Source: Lytechinus pictus | Taxonomy: Eukaryota > Echinodermata > Echinoidea > Temnopleuroida > Toxopneustidae | Length of the DNA stretch: 64,000 nt | Assembly (NCBI RefSeq): GCF_037042905.1 | Contig: NC_087256.1 | Coordinates: 31,643,501 to 31,707,500, forward strand | Direction: 5' to 3' | Shown: piece after piece, positions 20,701 through 31,994 of the stretch | How positions within the stretch are numbered: the first letter of the stretch is position 1 | How the letters are laid out: each line of letters opens with the position of its first letter | Notes under the pieces: model-generated | Databases searched by the model: none | Seen by the model: the letters and a program-made list of their open reading frames with translations, nothing else | Told to the model about the DNA's origin: nothing | Program-made: the position numbers and the translations under genes

Positions 20701-21632
20701 GTAGTAGATTTTGATTTCTCAATTAGGATGTGCTGTTGATATAGCCATTTGCTGAGTCCTGAGAGGGAATCATCAGTATTGTCATCGCGAACACTTTTGT
20801 AATACAGAATCCTATGTTCCTCTGGGAGCTTCAACTTGATTTGGCTCAGCATAATCCTGCTATTCATCTCACCTGCTAAACCAATCGTCTCTGCTTGGCA
20901 TTCAAAATTCTGAAGAACCTGGATGAAGTTTGCCATTGCAGGAAGATTAATCTTTCCTTTACTCTCATATGGCTTGAGACTATCCAAATCCTGTAGCAGT
21001 CTGTCAACTACTCGGTCTTTGTCATCAAAGCGTTGGTCTAGCATCTCCCATGCTCTTGCTACACTCGAACAGCTTTTGACCAAGTTTCTTTCCTTCTGAG
21101 ACATCATTGATTCTGACAACTGGAAGAAACATTCAATCTCCGACAGTTCCTTCGTACAATGTTGGAACATTTCCTTGAATCTCTGATATTCCCTGATATC
21201 TCCATTGAATGTTGGGAATTTAAGTCTCGCCATCCTGGGAGCACAGGCACCTGCAGATTGATTCCGAGAGGTAGGAGCAGGAGAGCTTGGAGGAGTAGTT
21301 GACTGTTGATTGGATGCTTGGTTGATTGATGATGGCGACAGCTGTTTGCTGAGGATTTTCCTACCATCATTAATCTTCTGGACAAAGTCTGCCTCACAGT
21401 TGACCATCCAGGTTTCCTCTGCTTCAAATTCAACGTCGTTCTCTATTACCTGTACAAGCTCTGCGTGCGTCTCTTCTACCCTTGCGAACTGTTCCTCGGC
21501 CTTGTCGATGTACTGCTTGAGGAGACTAGTATCTGCAGAGTCATTGGAGAGGTTGACAATAGCTGTTAATGTCCTCGTCAATTGTCCCTTCAGATTGCGC
21601 CTCGAAACCTTTAGAGCCTTTGTGTCAGCCAT
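17775..21632 (-). CDS. BEL/Pao gag-protease-reverse transcriptase-RNase H (1285 aa)
   Basis: This is the main polyprotein of the element. Residues 1 to about 340 are gag-like: an N-terminal coiled-coil-prone region, a Ser/Pro/Gln linker, then MARLKFPTFNGD, a start typical of the capsid part in this family. Cys/His knuckles follow at about 345-440 (CPLHP, CFRCGHNNC, CRVQMCG). The protease active site is ILIDGGSQ near 483, with Gly where Ser or Thr is usual. Reverse transcriptase has VRVVYDGKAK, ADISKMFQ (about 814) and YMDD (about 892). RNase H has FSDAS (about 1061), RKELQA, WTDSM and ENAADLISR. The ATG at 21632 lies 38 bases inside the 5' LTR, a usual leader length for this group. The frame ends early in the RNase H-integrase linker at a TGA. 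Confidence 0.95.
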   Translation of the reverse strand: MADTKALKVSRRNLKGQLTRTLTAIVNLSNDSADTSLLKQYIDKAEEQFARVEETHAELVQVIENDVEFEAEETWMVNCEADFVQKINDGRKILSKQLSPSSINQASNQQSTTPPSSPAPTSRNQSAGACAPRMARLKFPTFNGDIREYQRFKEMFQHCTKELSEIECFFQLSESMMSQKERNLVKSCSSVARAWEMLDQRFDDKDRVVDRLLQDLDSLKPYESKGKINLPAMANFIQVLQNFECQAETIGLAGEMNSRIMLSQIKLKLPEEHRILYYKSVRDDNTDDSLSGLSKWLYQQHILIEKSKSTTSESLEPTKRVSRSFNAAMSREDTSTAHIPKCPLHPKTSSHYLKTCNKFRSLALNEKFDVMKSNNICFRCGHNNCISGKPPYDHSKCQFRSPCRVQMCGSDEHFPAICTKAHDDARDQSRRVSANQEDIVRPMHSNSSVQSSTSTEVGKLQATLPTVMGFLRCGNKRHPVRILIDGGSQATLVRTGIFSRIDGDCYQDHDLSLVGGSIIKRKLRILECEIEDSQANCSYPLRAIEIEKPCGDIPVITPEQLKSYDHLTGVNIDEASSPVIDLLLGVDNTHLMVWEEYIRGGRPDEPVAVRCPLGWFIQGGPSNTAPLLNYVNVVASGSLEEFIGLKTAGLEPRKCKCISDDEKGATESMIKSVNQLPDGSYEIRLPWKRSPEGLPDNYEYAVKRQKSLENQFRNRPKEWEVYCRQMKDQLERGVSRLVTQDELQQDRETGNKMWFLPHFAVVKDSKTTPVRVVYDGKAKFQGHSLNDYLIKGENVNSNLFEVALRFRENEVGVIADISKMFQAIKIPPDDARFHRFVFRENPNYPMQVYELRTVTFGDKPSPTAAIVTLRHVASEHAPDDDKLQKVITEQFYMDDLNESVRTTEEALELKSKLTDTLKKGNFNIRKWQSNVKKVCDETENTETATVLGTSWDLSKDTLSVKKVKPSDDTTLTKRKILAQTASYYDVFGMLSGLLVRPKILLQMLWQIDLDWDSPIDKGSELYAMMSKINRDLDKMDGIEIPRCLIPEPYRGKRPLPTAYMHGFSDASEDAMGFAVWLRWSHTDSQQAHLSFVCARSRVTPLKQTSMPRKELQALLLLSRLMYTIRSALRLNIEGWKIWTDSMTVISWLRGQSKTFRSYVAHRVGEITSEFDPYSDITYVPTDENAADLISRGGDVTDMQEVIDGSGFLRLPPQSWPKTPENIPVKPGDPERKKFHSRNSKTFALSVNAVSKNSPIVDATKFSSWSRLQMVTARVLSLKEIHGING

Positions 21633-21669
21633 CTTGCGTTGATAATATACAGCAAAGTTGTTGAAGAAC

Positions 21670-22809
21670 TGTTAAGACCGTGTCAGCATATACCACGTTG
21701 TCACAATAACCACAAAGGAGGCGTATTCTAAAATTAGCTTCCTTTTAATACTTGGAAGTATCTCAGTAGCGGTGCTAGCTTGTAGCATATATTCAACAAC
21801 TGTGTGTGAATCCTGTAGCAAATAACAAAAATTAAACAACAAAGATTTAGACTCTTGATTAAGTACTAATGGTTCCTTTCACATAGTATTACAATGGGTT
21901 AATAACTTGGAAATGATATCAATATTTCTTTCACTTGTCAACTGTAACGTGTTATTATTCATTACACTTTTATGTAAACACTTGTGCTTATCTATATCAT
22001 TAAAACATAAGCTTCTTATTCACTGAAATGTGTTTGAAATGTCATTTGTTTTGTTTCTAAAAATTACATAAACATTTATTATTATTTATGATCAAACTGC
22101 ACAATTCAGTTTCTTTTGCAAAGTGTTTAGCAAAGTATTGTAATATTTGTCAAAAAACGACTTAATCGAAACTAGCTTAAAGCCGAATCACCAAAGAAAC
22201 ATCAGAAAATATTCCTCCGCTTTGAAAACGTGCGTGGAAAAATATCCGTACAATTGGGTTTCAAAGTGATTAGCGTAAGAAAAATAGGTCTCATATCTCA
22301 CCTCAAATGTATGAGTTATTGAACCAAATTAAACAAAATACGTGTTTTCAAATAATTGACAAACTATCATAAAACATGTTTGTTTCTCTCATTTGCCTTG
22401 AATTACATTAACAACAAATTTTCATGAATTAAACTTTCACTCGGTACGCTGTCATGTTGAACACGTTTGTATTAACGTTAGTTATGTAATTTTCCATTAT
22501 CCATTTTTAAAGACAGGTCTAAATTTGACCCTAATCACCTTAAATACATTACAGAAATATATGTAGGAATTAAGCATAAACTACACTGTAATATTAATCG
22601 AACAGAATTTAACGTACCTTCAGTTTTGTATTAAAAAACGAAGAAAACTCGGGATCGACCAAGGTCGATGTACCTTCGAACGGTCTTGTTTTAGCTGTGA
22701 CCTTGCTTTGACCTTGAAGGGTAATTAGTCTAAACTCAAGTACAGCAAAAAACCAAACATTTCAAAAGGCAACAATATCTGAATATCAAAACTATGTCAT
22801 TCTATGACA
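21670..22809 (-). repeat. BEL/Pao LTR (5' LTR of the - strand element)
   Basis: Matches 14969-16108 at every line compared. It should carry the promoter of the element, reading leftward and opposite to the host gene. I could not identify a primer-binding site with confidence next to it. Confidence 0.95.
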
Positions 22810-22814
22810 AATAC
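22810..22814. other. BEL/Pao target-site duplication, right copy (AATAC)
   Basis: Identical to 14964-14968, directly outside the LTR. Confidence 0.95.
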
Positions 22815-23192
22815 CATCCCAAAAGTTTCAAAGTATTATATTTACAGGATCAATTTTAAAACCTTGGAGATGTAAACCAAAGTTTGAAATAATTGGGAGT
22901 TGGTTTCAATGACTATGTGTATACAGGGAATCTGTGCACCACAACACGTTAATTCTAGATGAACACAGCATGACCTACATACAGTGTCAAGGTATACACT
23001 GAATGTACAGTGCAGCTAATAGTGTGTGTATAGGAGATACACACAAAAGAAGGCAGTCAAAATAGCCAACGGACTTTTTGAATTGGAGAAAACTGGCCAT
23101 AAGCTGAACCCGTCTACTAGACGGTTCTCAAAATCAGGCTAATAAATTGCTATTTGTATCTAAATTAGAGTTTTTCATCCTATATTGTGGTC

Positions 23193-24996
23193 TAGTGCTG
23201 TAGCCGAACTGCCGAACCGAACGGAAGTTCGCCGAACTTGGCACTTCCGAACCGGACCGAACCGAACCGAACACAAAGGCCTGGTTCGGTGGTTCGGTAA
23301 AAAAAAAAAAAATCGGCACATTTATTCACTACGTAATATGTATAAAAGCGGGGAATACATATATTTAAATATAAAATGAAAAAAAAATATTGGTTAGTGA
23401 TTGTGCACAATAACAATTCCACACAAAATATTTTTTAAATCCACCATTTAAGCTCACATCTTGTCTTTGATTGAATTGTTATCAACTTAAGAATATTTTA
23501 TTAACATGAATATATTTTTTCTTCATTAAATGAGGGGACATTTGAAGCTAAACTCGGTATAAAAGTGTGGTTGAATTACGTATTGCCGTAATCGATCGTG
23601 ATCGTAATCGGACCTAATTGTTTTCTATTTAATTAAGAAAAAGGACAAGACATAGATTCATTCCTCGTAAATGTAAAGTATGACAGCTTCGGTCTCGTCT
23701 TTGATTGAATTTTTATCAGTCTCAATTTTTTTATTACCATGAATTTATTTTTTTTTCTCATAAAATGTGGGGACATTTTAAGCTAAACTCTGTTAAAAAG
23801 TGTAGTTGAATTACGTATAAGTGTAATCGATCATGATTGTGATCGGGCGTCCATGTAATTGTTTTGTATTTAATAATAGAAAAAAAATGACATAAATTCA
23901 TTCCTTGTGACTGACAAAGTAATGGTAAAGTAAGTATATTTCACCTTCTGAAATATACATATCAATATTAAAGATAAATAAATAAGAGATGAAGGAATGA
24001 GGTTAGAAAAAACAGAAAAGATAAAAATTCAAAGCAAGTCAACGCATGTTCCCTGATCGTGTACCGGAAATGGTTGATAAGGAAAGTTGAAACAGGAAGT
24101 CCAAACAACCTGCTCTCAGTTGCTATTACGCTGGTAAAATTCATATTCCGAATTTGAAATGTTTTTCCATTGTCAATATTTTCTAAAAAGTGGTTTAATC
24201 TGGTCATTTACTGAAAATGAAATGATAAATTTTCAGTTCCGTCTTGGTTCTGACGATCAACGCCGAGTGATTTCATAACACTAAAATACGCAGTACAGTC
24301 CCATGTACTCATTTTCGTGTTGGAAATATGTTTGAAGTCACTCGAGTGTCGATCTTTCGGGACCAAGAATGGACTGATATTTTATCTTTTTAAAGTAACT
24401 GATTGACCAGATTTAACCACTTTTCAGAAAATAGGGACTTTCTAAAAGATTTCATATTCTTTGGAATGTGAATTTTACCAACTATAATAACAGTTGAGTG
24501 GAGGTTGTTTGTCTACTGTTCCGACATTCCCGATCAACACTTTCCAATCGGAGAAGCTGCGTTTGCAATGACATTGTAATCGATCATGATCATATCTACA
24601 TGGAATAATCAATGAACAAAAAATATTCTGTTCTTTGTAATTCTGTTTCTGTCCTCATTCTCTCATTATCAATATTATTTTCTTTGGTTTTTTTTATTCA
24701 ATTTAAAAATGAAAGTAGAAATGACTCTTATTTTTGGTTTCAAGATTGAAATATTTAAAAGAAAGTTATGCAGCAATTTTTATAACCATTCTTTTTAGAA
24801 AGAAAATTTATTATAAATATACGACAGAAATTTCACATGATAATTTCTTCGAGGGTTGGCAATCTTTAGTTTTATATGTTGATAATTTAATTGTATATTT
24901 ATTGCCGAACCCGAACCGAACCAAAGTTCGGAAAAAATTTGCCGAACCCTGCCGAACCGAACAGAACCCGAACATGCCGCCTGACTTGCAGCACTA
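23193..24996. mobile_element. hAT-like non-autonomous element, 1.8 kb, 8-bp duplication
   Basis: The ends TAGTGCTG and CAGCACTA are inverted and flanked by TTGTGGTC at 23185-23192 and 24997-25004, an 8-bp target duplication typical of hAT. Just inside each end are dense CCGAAC/GTTCGG clusters, resembling subterminal transposase-binding repeats. A block of about 210 bp is duplicated in tandem (about 23458-23670 and 23696-23905). A large inverted repeat (about 24080-24207 against 24400-24540) forms the core. No transposase frame is present. Confidence 0.9.
23458..23905 (+). repeat. Internal tandem duplication in the hAT-like element
   Basis: Two diverged units share TCTTTGATTGAATT, GGGGACATTT, AGCTAAACTC and GTTGAATTACGTAT, and both end in an AATCGATC-type stretch. 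The spacing is about 238 bp. Confidence 0.8.
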
Positions 24997-25265
24997 TTGT
25001 GGTCTGTTTCAGGGTTTTTGAGGACAAATACAGGCACTCATACGCACGTTTCAACTCAGTTTGAGAATTTTATAAATCAGCTGCTCACAAAGTTAAACGA
25101 TCCCTTTAAAGAAAGGGATATCTCTACTTAGAACTGCATAAAAGAAGATCAATGATGACATCATCACCCATGAATGGGGTGTAGACTGTTCAAAGCAAAT
25201 AATGATAAAGCCCTTTTCCCAATATTGTACAATGGCCAGGAATCAGATACATCTTGAAACCTTAA

Positions 25266-25849
25266 AGGAGAATGAAACCCTTGAAACCAGCTGAATCCAT
25301 ATCAAAGAGAAAAATCAAAGAAACATATTGTTGAGAGTTTGAGGAAGATTGAATGAATAATAAGAAAGTTATGAGCATTTGAATATTGAGATCACTAATG
25401 CCATGTAGATCCTCCAATTGGCAATGCGACCAAGATCTGTGATGTCACACACGTACAACTCCCTCATTACTTTAGTACTTATTTCACTTATATTCTCACT
25501 TTTATAGAGTCTATCACAAGGTGAGGTGTTCTGTTTATGAGAGGACAAGTACAGAGGTTTCACAACATCATATCATTGATGAATCGTTTGTCATATGATT
25601 CAAATGAGCAAAAAGGGATGTTTTGGGGTATATTTTCAGTGTCCAAAAGGGGAGAGTTGTTCATCTATGACATCATAGATCTTGATCGCATTGCCAATGG
25701 GAGGATCTCCATAGCATTAGTGATCTCGATATTCAAATGCTCATAACTCTTCTATTGCTAGTCCTATTTTACTCAAACTTTTGTTGATCTTATTCTTTGA
25801 TTTTTCTGCTTTCACAAAAGCTAACTTGCTCCAAGAGTTTCATTCTCCT
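25266..25849. mobile_element. TTAA-flanked foldback family B, copy 1
   Basis: AGGAGAATGAAACCCTTGAA at the left is inverted at the right (CAAGAGTTTCATTCTCCT), and TTAA lies directly outside both ends (25262-25265 and 25850-25853). The two halves are near mirror images, with TGAGCATTTGAATATTGAGATCACTAATG-like blocks in both. TTAA flanks are typical of piggyBac-type insertion. It is non-coding. Confidence 0.88.
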
Positions 25850-26159
25850 TTAACTACATGGTCTGTATGTTACAGGTCTACAGAAACACTTTGAATATTA
25901 ACCAGTTGAATTACAAAATCCTTAAATCCCAAAGACTTTAAACTTGGGCTATTTGTTTCCAGTATGCTACAGTTTTTTTTAATGTCTTACATGAAGAAAT
26001 TTGCAATGACAATGAAATAAATTGAAATTGAAAGTTGAATTGAAATAAAATGTACATCCTGACTAACTTTAATTTTCAAATTTGATAAGTAGTTATTTTT
26101 CAGTGGGGAAAGATTTCATCAAAGTTCTGTAAAAAAAAATGATGCTAACAATTGACATT

Positions 26160-26568
26160 GGCTCGAATTCACAAAGGTTTTTTAAAAACCCACGGTTGAG
26201 TCCATTATTTATGCAGATTTCCTGTATAAATTATGCATATTTTACCGCGTATTAAAAAAATGGGGGATGCGCGCTTGTCACAGTGTGCCAAATTGACACA
26301 TGTTGCCGTGGTTATCTACGCTATTTCATTGTCAATGAGTCCACTGTTTTGAATTAATGAGTCCACTCTTCAAACAGTGGACTCATGAATGAAATAGCTT
26401 ATCTAACCATGGTAACAGGCATCAATTTGGCGCGCTGTGACAAAAGCGAGCATCAGCATTGGACATTTTTTAAATGCGGGCTATAAAATTAGGTGAATTT
26501 ATACAGGAAATCTGCATAAACCATGGATTCAACTATGGGTGTTCAAAACCACCTTTGTGAATTTGGGT
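26160..26568. mobile_element. Long palindromic MITE, family C, copy 1
   Basis: GGCTCGAATTCACAAAGG at the left pairs with CCACCTTTGTGAATTTGGG at the right. Nearly the whole 409 bp folds on itself, including GAGTCCACT facing AGTGGACTC around the centre. A second copy lies at 49314-49681. Confidence 0.88.
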
Positions 26569-26747
26569 CTTTAATTATTTCACACTTGAAGCAGTCTTGC
26601 ACAAGGCCCCCAGGACAATTTTTCTTTGTAATTTAGACACATTTACTGAGATATTATAATAATATAAACTTATTTCACTGTACCAATATATTGCAACAAA
26701 ATTCCATGAGAATATCTTTGTAGGTTTGCATGGTGGAGTTTATAACG

Positions 26748-27080
26748 TGGAGAAGGTTTACGGTTCACCATGTGTAATATGAAGAAGGGAAGGAAATATA
26801 GGCAGAATGATTGAAATTGAAAGACGGGATAGGATGAAAAGAGGAAATTAAAAGTATTCTTTCTTGAAAATGAGTGAAGTCCTGAAAAGGACTGTAAACC
26901 AGATGAGATGAGCTGAATATCCATAATCCATATCTGAGTAGTAGCAGGATGAAGTAAGGAGAGGTTACTCAACGACGTTTCGGGCAGGTTGACTGTCCGT
27001 CTTCAGGAGTCACTCTGTCTGCCTATATTTCCTTCCCTTCTTCATATTACACATGGTGAACCGTAAACCTTCTCCATGTC
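26748..27080. repeat. Inverted repeat with arms of about 65 bp
   Basis: GGAGAAGGTTTACGGTTCACC, starting near 26750, and the following 40 bases are inverted almost exactly at about 27010-27078. The loop includes CAACGACGTTTCGGGCAGG and a CTTCAGGAG word, resembling pieces of dispersed repeats. No element boundary or target duplication is clear. Confidence 0.75.
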
Positions 27081-28134
27081 CATGAGAATAGTTTGGGAAG
27101 TTGGAAGGAGCTTAAGTCTCTTTAAATATCATGCTAAGTGCATTAAACCTGTGAAGGTGTGTTCGATTTGTTTTGTTGATCAATACCATAGCAGTGTGGT
27201 CTGAACTAATATTGGATCAAGATCTTTTTAAATAGCTCAAGGCAAGAGATGACTTGCTGAAAACTACCCTCCTTGGTACATACATGTACATGTAGACTAA
27301 TCAAGGACTGGTTCTCTAGGAGGTTTATCACACTTTAGACCATTGTAGAAGATACCCATTGTTCTCAGGGTTTTCTGAATTGTATCCCACTAGATTCTAT
27401 TTGCAAGGCAGTACATTTCAGTTCTATTGTGCTTGAGCCATGTGTGGCACTGACATACATGTACATGTAACTTCCATTTCTTATTTCTAGAGAAATTAAT
27501 ATTTGCCATTCTTTAAGTGCACCGGCTGATGACGGATGTTGCACTGGTATCCATGCAGTGAATTATTTTGTTTCTTTTCTTTTAAATGCTGTACTTCTAA
27601 CCAATTTTCATAATTTCATTAGATTGTGAAAGTGATTTGAACAAGGATCCCACATTCCTCTCTGTGTAACATTATTGAAAGCGGTTCATTCTTCGACAGG
27701 AATACCCAACGATATGTTGATGCAGTGACTGACAAACATATTGTCTGCAGACACATTCTGTAACTTGCACTCTATCAGAAATCAACAAGTGGGTCTGTAG
27801 GATAGTCTATCACAACCCCAACTTAAATTACAATTGATTCCTCTACACTTCAGATAGTCTAATGATTCAGACATCATCTTTTGATAAAGGCGGATTTTGC
27901 GACTGCAAACTAGCAGTGGCAGTCATTGGCTTGTGATATATTTGTACTATTGATATTCCAAGGATATTTCACTTTTGAGGCAGTTTGCCGTGCCATAGAA
28001 GAAAAATCCATGTATTTTATATGAATTCAGGAGACAGAGGAAAACATCACAATGGGTCTTACAGGTAAGATTATCATTTGGATATTTACCAACAAAATAT
28101 AATTTGTGAGATTCTTACTTCCAAAGGGTAACAA

Positions 28135-28683
28135 GGCTGAGAATGATATGATTTCAACAGATGAGGTGAAATTAGACAAACAAAAGATTGAAAATTTCAT
28201 CCAAATTGGACAAGGAAAATAACAAAAGCTTATATGACATTGAAGTCTTGGTGTTCAGTTCTCTGCATGTTTTTGTAATATTCAGTATGAAATAAGCTGA
28301 TGATGTCATATCACCTATTATTATTTTCTATTTTATTATATGAAATCATATTTATTCAAAAAAAAATTCCACCTAGGATACAATTTTTTTTACAAAGTTT
28401 GTAAGATAATCATTGCTGCTACTTATTTTGTTACAAGGATCACATATCATGCAAACATGTATGAAAATATATTATTTCATACATAAGAAAATAGAAAGTG
28501 GGGACATCATATTATCTGCCCACCTATTGAATATTCATGTTGGCATCCATATTATTGTTTTTTCACAAAATATTGCTACACTTTAACATTCAATAATTAA
28601 TGTTATTTGTTGTCAGATCTTGATGAAATTTTCCGCATTTTGCTTGATGAATAATTATTTTCAACCTGGAGTACCCTTTAATC
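28135..28683. mobile_element. Diverged copy of the 9608-10320 MITE family
   Basis: It shares GACAAACAAAAGATTGAAAA, TGATGATGTCATATCACC, GAATATTCATG and a right end TTTTCAACCTGGAGTACCC with 9608-10320. The left end is decayed. Confidence 0.65.
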
Positions 28684-28984
28684 CTGTGATCAGTGTCTTT
28701 ACATTATAAAATATACATTTGAAAAAGATTTTGATGATTCTTGACGTAGTTGCATGAGTGGTGATTGACCAGGGAAGCTAATCTTAATCACATGATTAAG
28801 ATTTGATCAACCTTCTATTATCTTGGGCCCGAATACTGAAGTCTTGTTTAGGCCATGGTATATTTATAGGAAGCCAAAATTATTTTGCATTTTAATATGT
28901 TTCCTATCTTTACTTGGCTTTTTCCTCATGTTATAATGATAAAGAGAACTAAATTTATTTCACTACTAAATGATGAATGATTTT

Positions 28985-30015
28985 TATAAGCCAGTCTAGA
29001 CGGGACGTATTATGGTATCAGGCTCGGTGTCCGTCCGTCCGTTAAATTTTCCTTGTAAACGCGATAACTTCAGTTTAACTTAACCTATGCTCATATAATT
29101 CGGTGTGTATGATACTAGCATGATCACAGAAAGCCTACTGATTTTGAGGTCCAAAGGTCAAGGTCACAGTGACATGTTTTCATCTTACCCTTCTGCAGTC
29201 CTTGTAAACGCGATAACTTCAGTTTAACTTATTCTAGGCTTGTATAATTTAGGTGTATGATACTAGCATAGATCCCAGAAAGCCTAATGATTTTGAGGTC
29301 AAAAGGTCAAAGGTCAAGGTCACAGTGACATTTTTTCATCTTACCCTTCTGCAGTCCTTGTAAACGCGATAACTTCAGTTTAACTTATTCTAGGCTTGTA
29401 TAATTTAGGTGTATGATGCTAGCATAGATCCCAGAAAGCCTAATGATTTTCAGGTCAAAAGGTCAAAGGTCAAGGTCACAGTGACATTTTTTCATCTTAC
29501 CCTTCTGCAGTCCTTGTAAACGTGATAACTTCAGTTTAACATAGCCTAGGCTCATATAATTTGGTGTGTATGATGCTAGCATACATGTAGATCCCAGGAA
29601 GCCTATAGATTTTGAGGTCAAAAGGTCAAAGGTCAAGGTGACTTGTTTTCATCTTCCCTTCTGCAGTCCTTGTAAATGCGATTCATTTTAACTTTATCTA
29701 GGCTAATATAATTTTTAGTGTGTATAATACTAGCATGGATCCCATGAAGCCTATAAATTTAGAGGTCAAAAGGTCAAAGGTCAAGATCACAGTGACATGT
29801 TTTCGTCTTACCCGTCTGAAGTCCTTGTAAGCATAATAACTTAAGTTTAACTTAACCTAGGCTCATATAATTTGGTGTGTATGATATTAACATAGATCCC
29901 AGGAATTCTATTGATTTGAGGTCAGACAGTCAAAGGTGAAGTCGCCACCTTCCACTTTTTTTGCTTGACCAATAACTCCATTTTCCGTTTTACAGGCGGA
30001 CGTATTATGTGCTCG
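28985..30015 (+). repeat. Six-unit tandem array (about 155 bp) with AGGTCA clusters
   Basis: Units begin with CCTTGTAAACGCGATAACTT-like sequence at 29051, 29200, 29356, 29512, 29668 and 29823. Most contain several AGGTCA half-sites; in unit 2 they lie at 29296, 29304, 29311 and 29317, so the gaps are 2, 1 and 0 bases. Flanks hold GACGGGACGTATTATGG on the left and GGCGGACGTATTATGTG on the right. No coding potential is seen. It is probably a dispersed element whose interior expanded. Confidence 0.85.
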
Positions 30016-30587
30016 CCTTAGCGACACTCTCAAATAGTCTCTTAGTAGTCTCAAATGAGCTGACAAATTAATCTTGTACAGTTAAAGATTCAGGTCTGCC
30101 ACAATAGTTAAACCACAAATTTAGACCAGAGTTTGAATTTATCCTGAGTTCAGAATACAGACCTTATTATATGGAATATAATCCTTTTCTGCATTATTTT
30201 GTGATTTGTGAAATGACACGTTTTAGTCCACTATCTCTAGCCCTACATGATATCAGAGGAACTTGATTATTTAGATTTCTCTCTTGTCATTTGTAATCAA
30301 AGTTTTATCTCTATACACACCCACTTCTTTCCTACATGTATGTGACTCATACTGTTTATTACCCCTTTTCCATATCTCATGATATAATTTGATATTCAGA
30401 ATGAATGAATTGTTAAAATGCCTTGTTAATGTCACAATTAAATAAAATGGATTTTTAGAAGAGTAGCAAATTTAATTCTTTTGAATAAAAAGATTTTTTA
30501 AATGTGTGATTTGTCTACAGTACATTGTACTTTTATTCAATACCAATTGAAAATGAATACAAAAAGGTCACTAGACTCAATGGCCTG

Positions 30588-30642
30588 CGCAAGGTATCCA
30601 CTCGTCAATGGAAGTGCCCCCCCCCCCCCCCGGGTCAATAAC
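30588..30642. repeat. Solo end of the 7316-type hAT MITE
   Basis: AGGTATCCACTCGTCAATGG, then a run of C and GGG, matches the right terminus of 7316-7896. The other end is absent nearby, so it is a truncated copy. Confidence 0.7.
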
Positions 30643-31994
30643 TCAAATATTCTGGAGCATACTGTGTTTTGAATTGACATTGCTATAGGGCATGATGACA
30701 AAATATGGCAATCTGTACTCTCTGAGAATATATTTGAGCTTGATGTGCATGAAGTCCCCTCTTTGTAGTCTTGAAGAGCCATTGCACAAGATCAAAATGT
30801 AGTTAGTGTCAGAGCAGATACATGTACATGTACTGTACAGTGCTGTTTGCAATGTGTATTGTAGTCTATTTAATAAGTGGGTTTGCTATAAAATTGAATT
30901 GTACCTATTACATGTATGTCTCGTCAACTTTACAATATTTATTTTGCATGCTAATGTTGATCACAAGACATAATTGTATAAAGCAATAAATTACTGATTC
31001 TATTTGTGTTCAATTTGAATGATATCGAGGGGTGATGTAGTTGTGATCGCACTGTATAGCTTCTATTCTGATGATAAAATAATAAACCTCAACGATTTGG
31101 ATTTCAGTATTTGATTGCTGCTCAAAGTTCTTTCTTATCAGGGATCTTGTGATATCATCAAGGGGCAAGGCCATAGTTTCTTCTTCTTAGATGATAACAC
31201 CACTCAATGTTTGGCCAAGTCCTATAAAGTAAGCTGGGGATCTCCATTCTAGACCAAATCACAGGTTTACAGACATTTTTATGGGAGATTGTGTCTGGAT
31301 TATGGTCAACAAACCAACAAACGTGACGTAATGTCTTTGGACACATTGCAGAAAAAGTTAGCAAGTCACACTCTGAACATGTGACGATGCTGGTGGATGT
31401 ATTCTTGTAGATGCACATTCTGTATCGTTACGAAAATGAGCTTGAACTTGCCGTAACATTGTACCAGTTCTATTTTTTGATTTTGTCACAAACATGCTCT
31501 TCCACTTTGATATCAGATGTACTGGGTGCTGAAAACTTGCTTTTAGCATTGTTAAGTGAGATTTAACTTGATAGAACATACCTTTAATGTAGCAGTGGGC
31601 TCTTAGAGTGGTCTTCCACTGTGCAATCAGATCCACTTCAGAGAAGCAGCACTCAGACCTGATGCATATTATTTATACTCACTGAATGATGTGCTTGCAA
31701 AGAACTGTTCCTACTTGCTATTTCTAAACAGATTAAGTGGACATTATATTGGTTTCAATTTCTTGATCAGCATTCTGTGGTTCAGTTCATAGTGATTCAT
31801 GCTCCTGTTTAATGATTTACTTTTGAATGGATTTGTCAAGGCTATGATTGAATGAGATAGACACCCATGATGGAGTATAACTATGAAAGTCAGCATTTGC
31901 TGTGAGTATATTCTCAAATTTGTAAAAAAAATACAATAATTTCCATAGAAAATATTTGATTGTTTTTATTAGTATATATAATTTTTGAAAGGGG

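Larger units (their letters stand above)
14969..22809 (-). mobile_element. Complete BEL/Pao LTR retrotransposon, 7.8 kb
   Basis: The order on the - strand is 5' LTR (21670-22809), gag-protease-RT-RNase H frame (21632-17775), integrase frame (17733-16408), a 52-bp tandem array, a polypurine tract and the 3' LTR (14969-16108). AATAC duplications flank it. The family is set by the BEL/Pao-style RT (YMDD), an RNase H with FSDAS and RKELQA, and an HHCC-DDE integrase placed after RNase H. The LTRs look identical, so insertion was recent. It sits antisense inside a proposed intron of the host gene. No env-like frame is present. A frameshift between the two large frames probably disables this copy unless frameshifting is programmed. 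Confidence 0.95.

Noticed and set aside
16412..21642. Plus-strand open frames of 60-110 aa across the retrotransposon
   Set aside because: They are antisense shadows of the gag-pol frames.
28052..28064. ATG GGT CTT ACAG followed by GTAAGA, like a short first coding exon
   Set aside because: The phase it leaves does not match the exon at 37492 and no other partner exon is visible.
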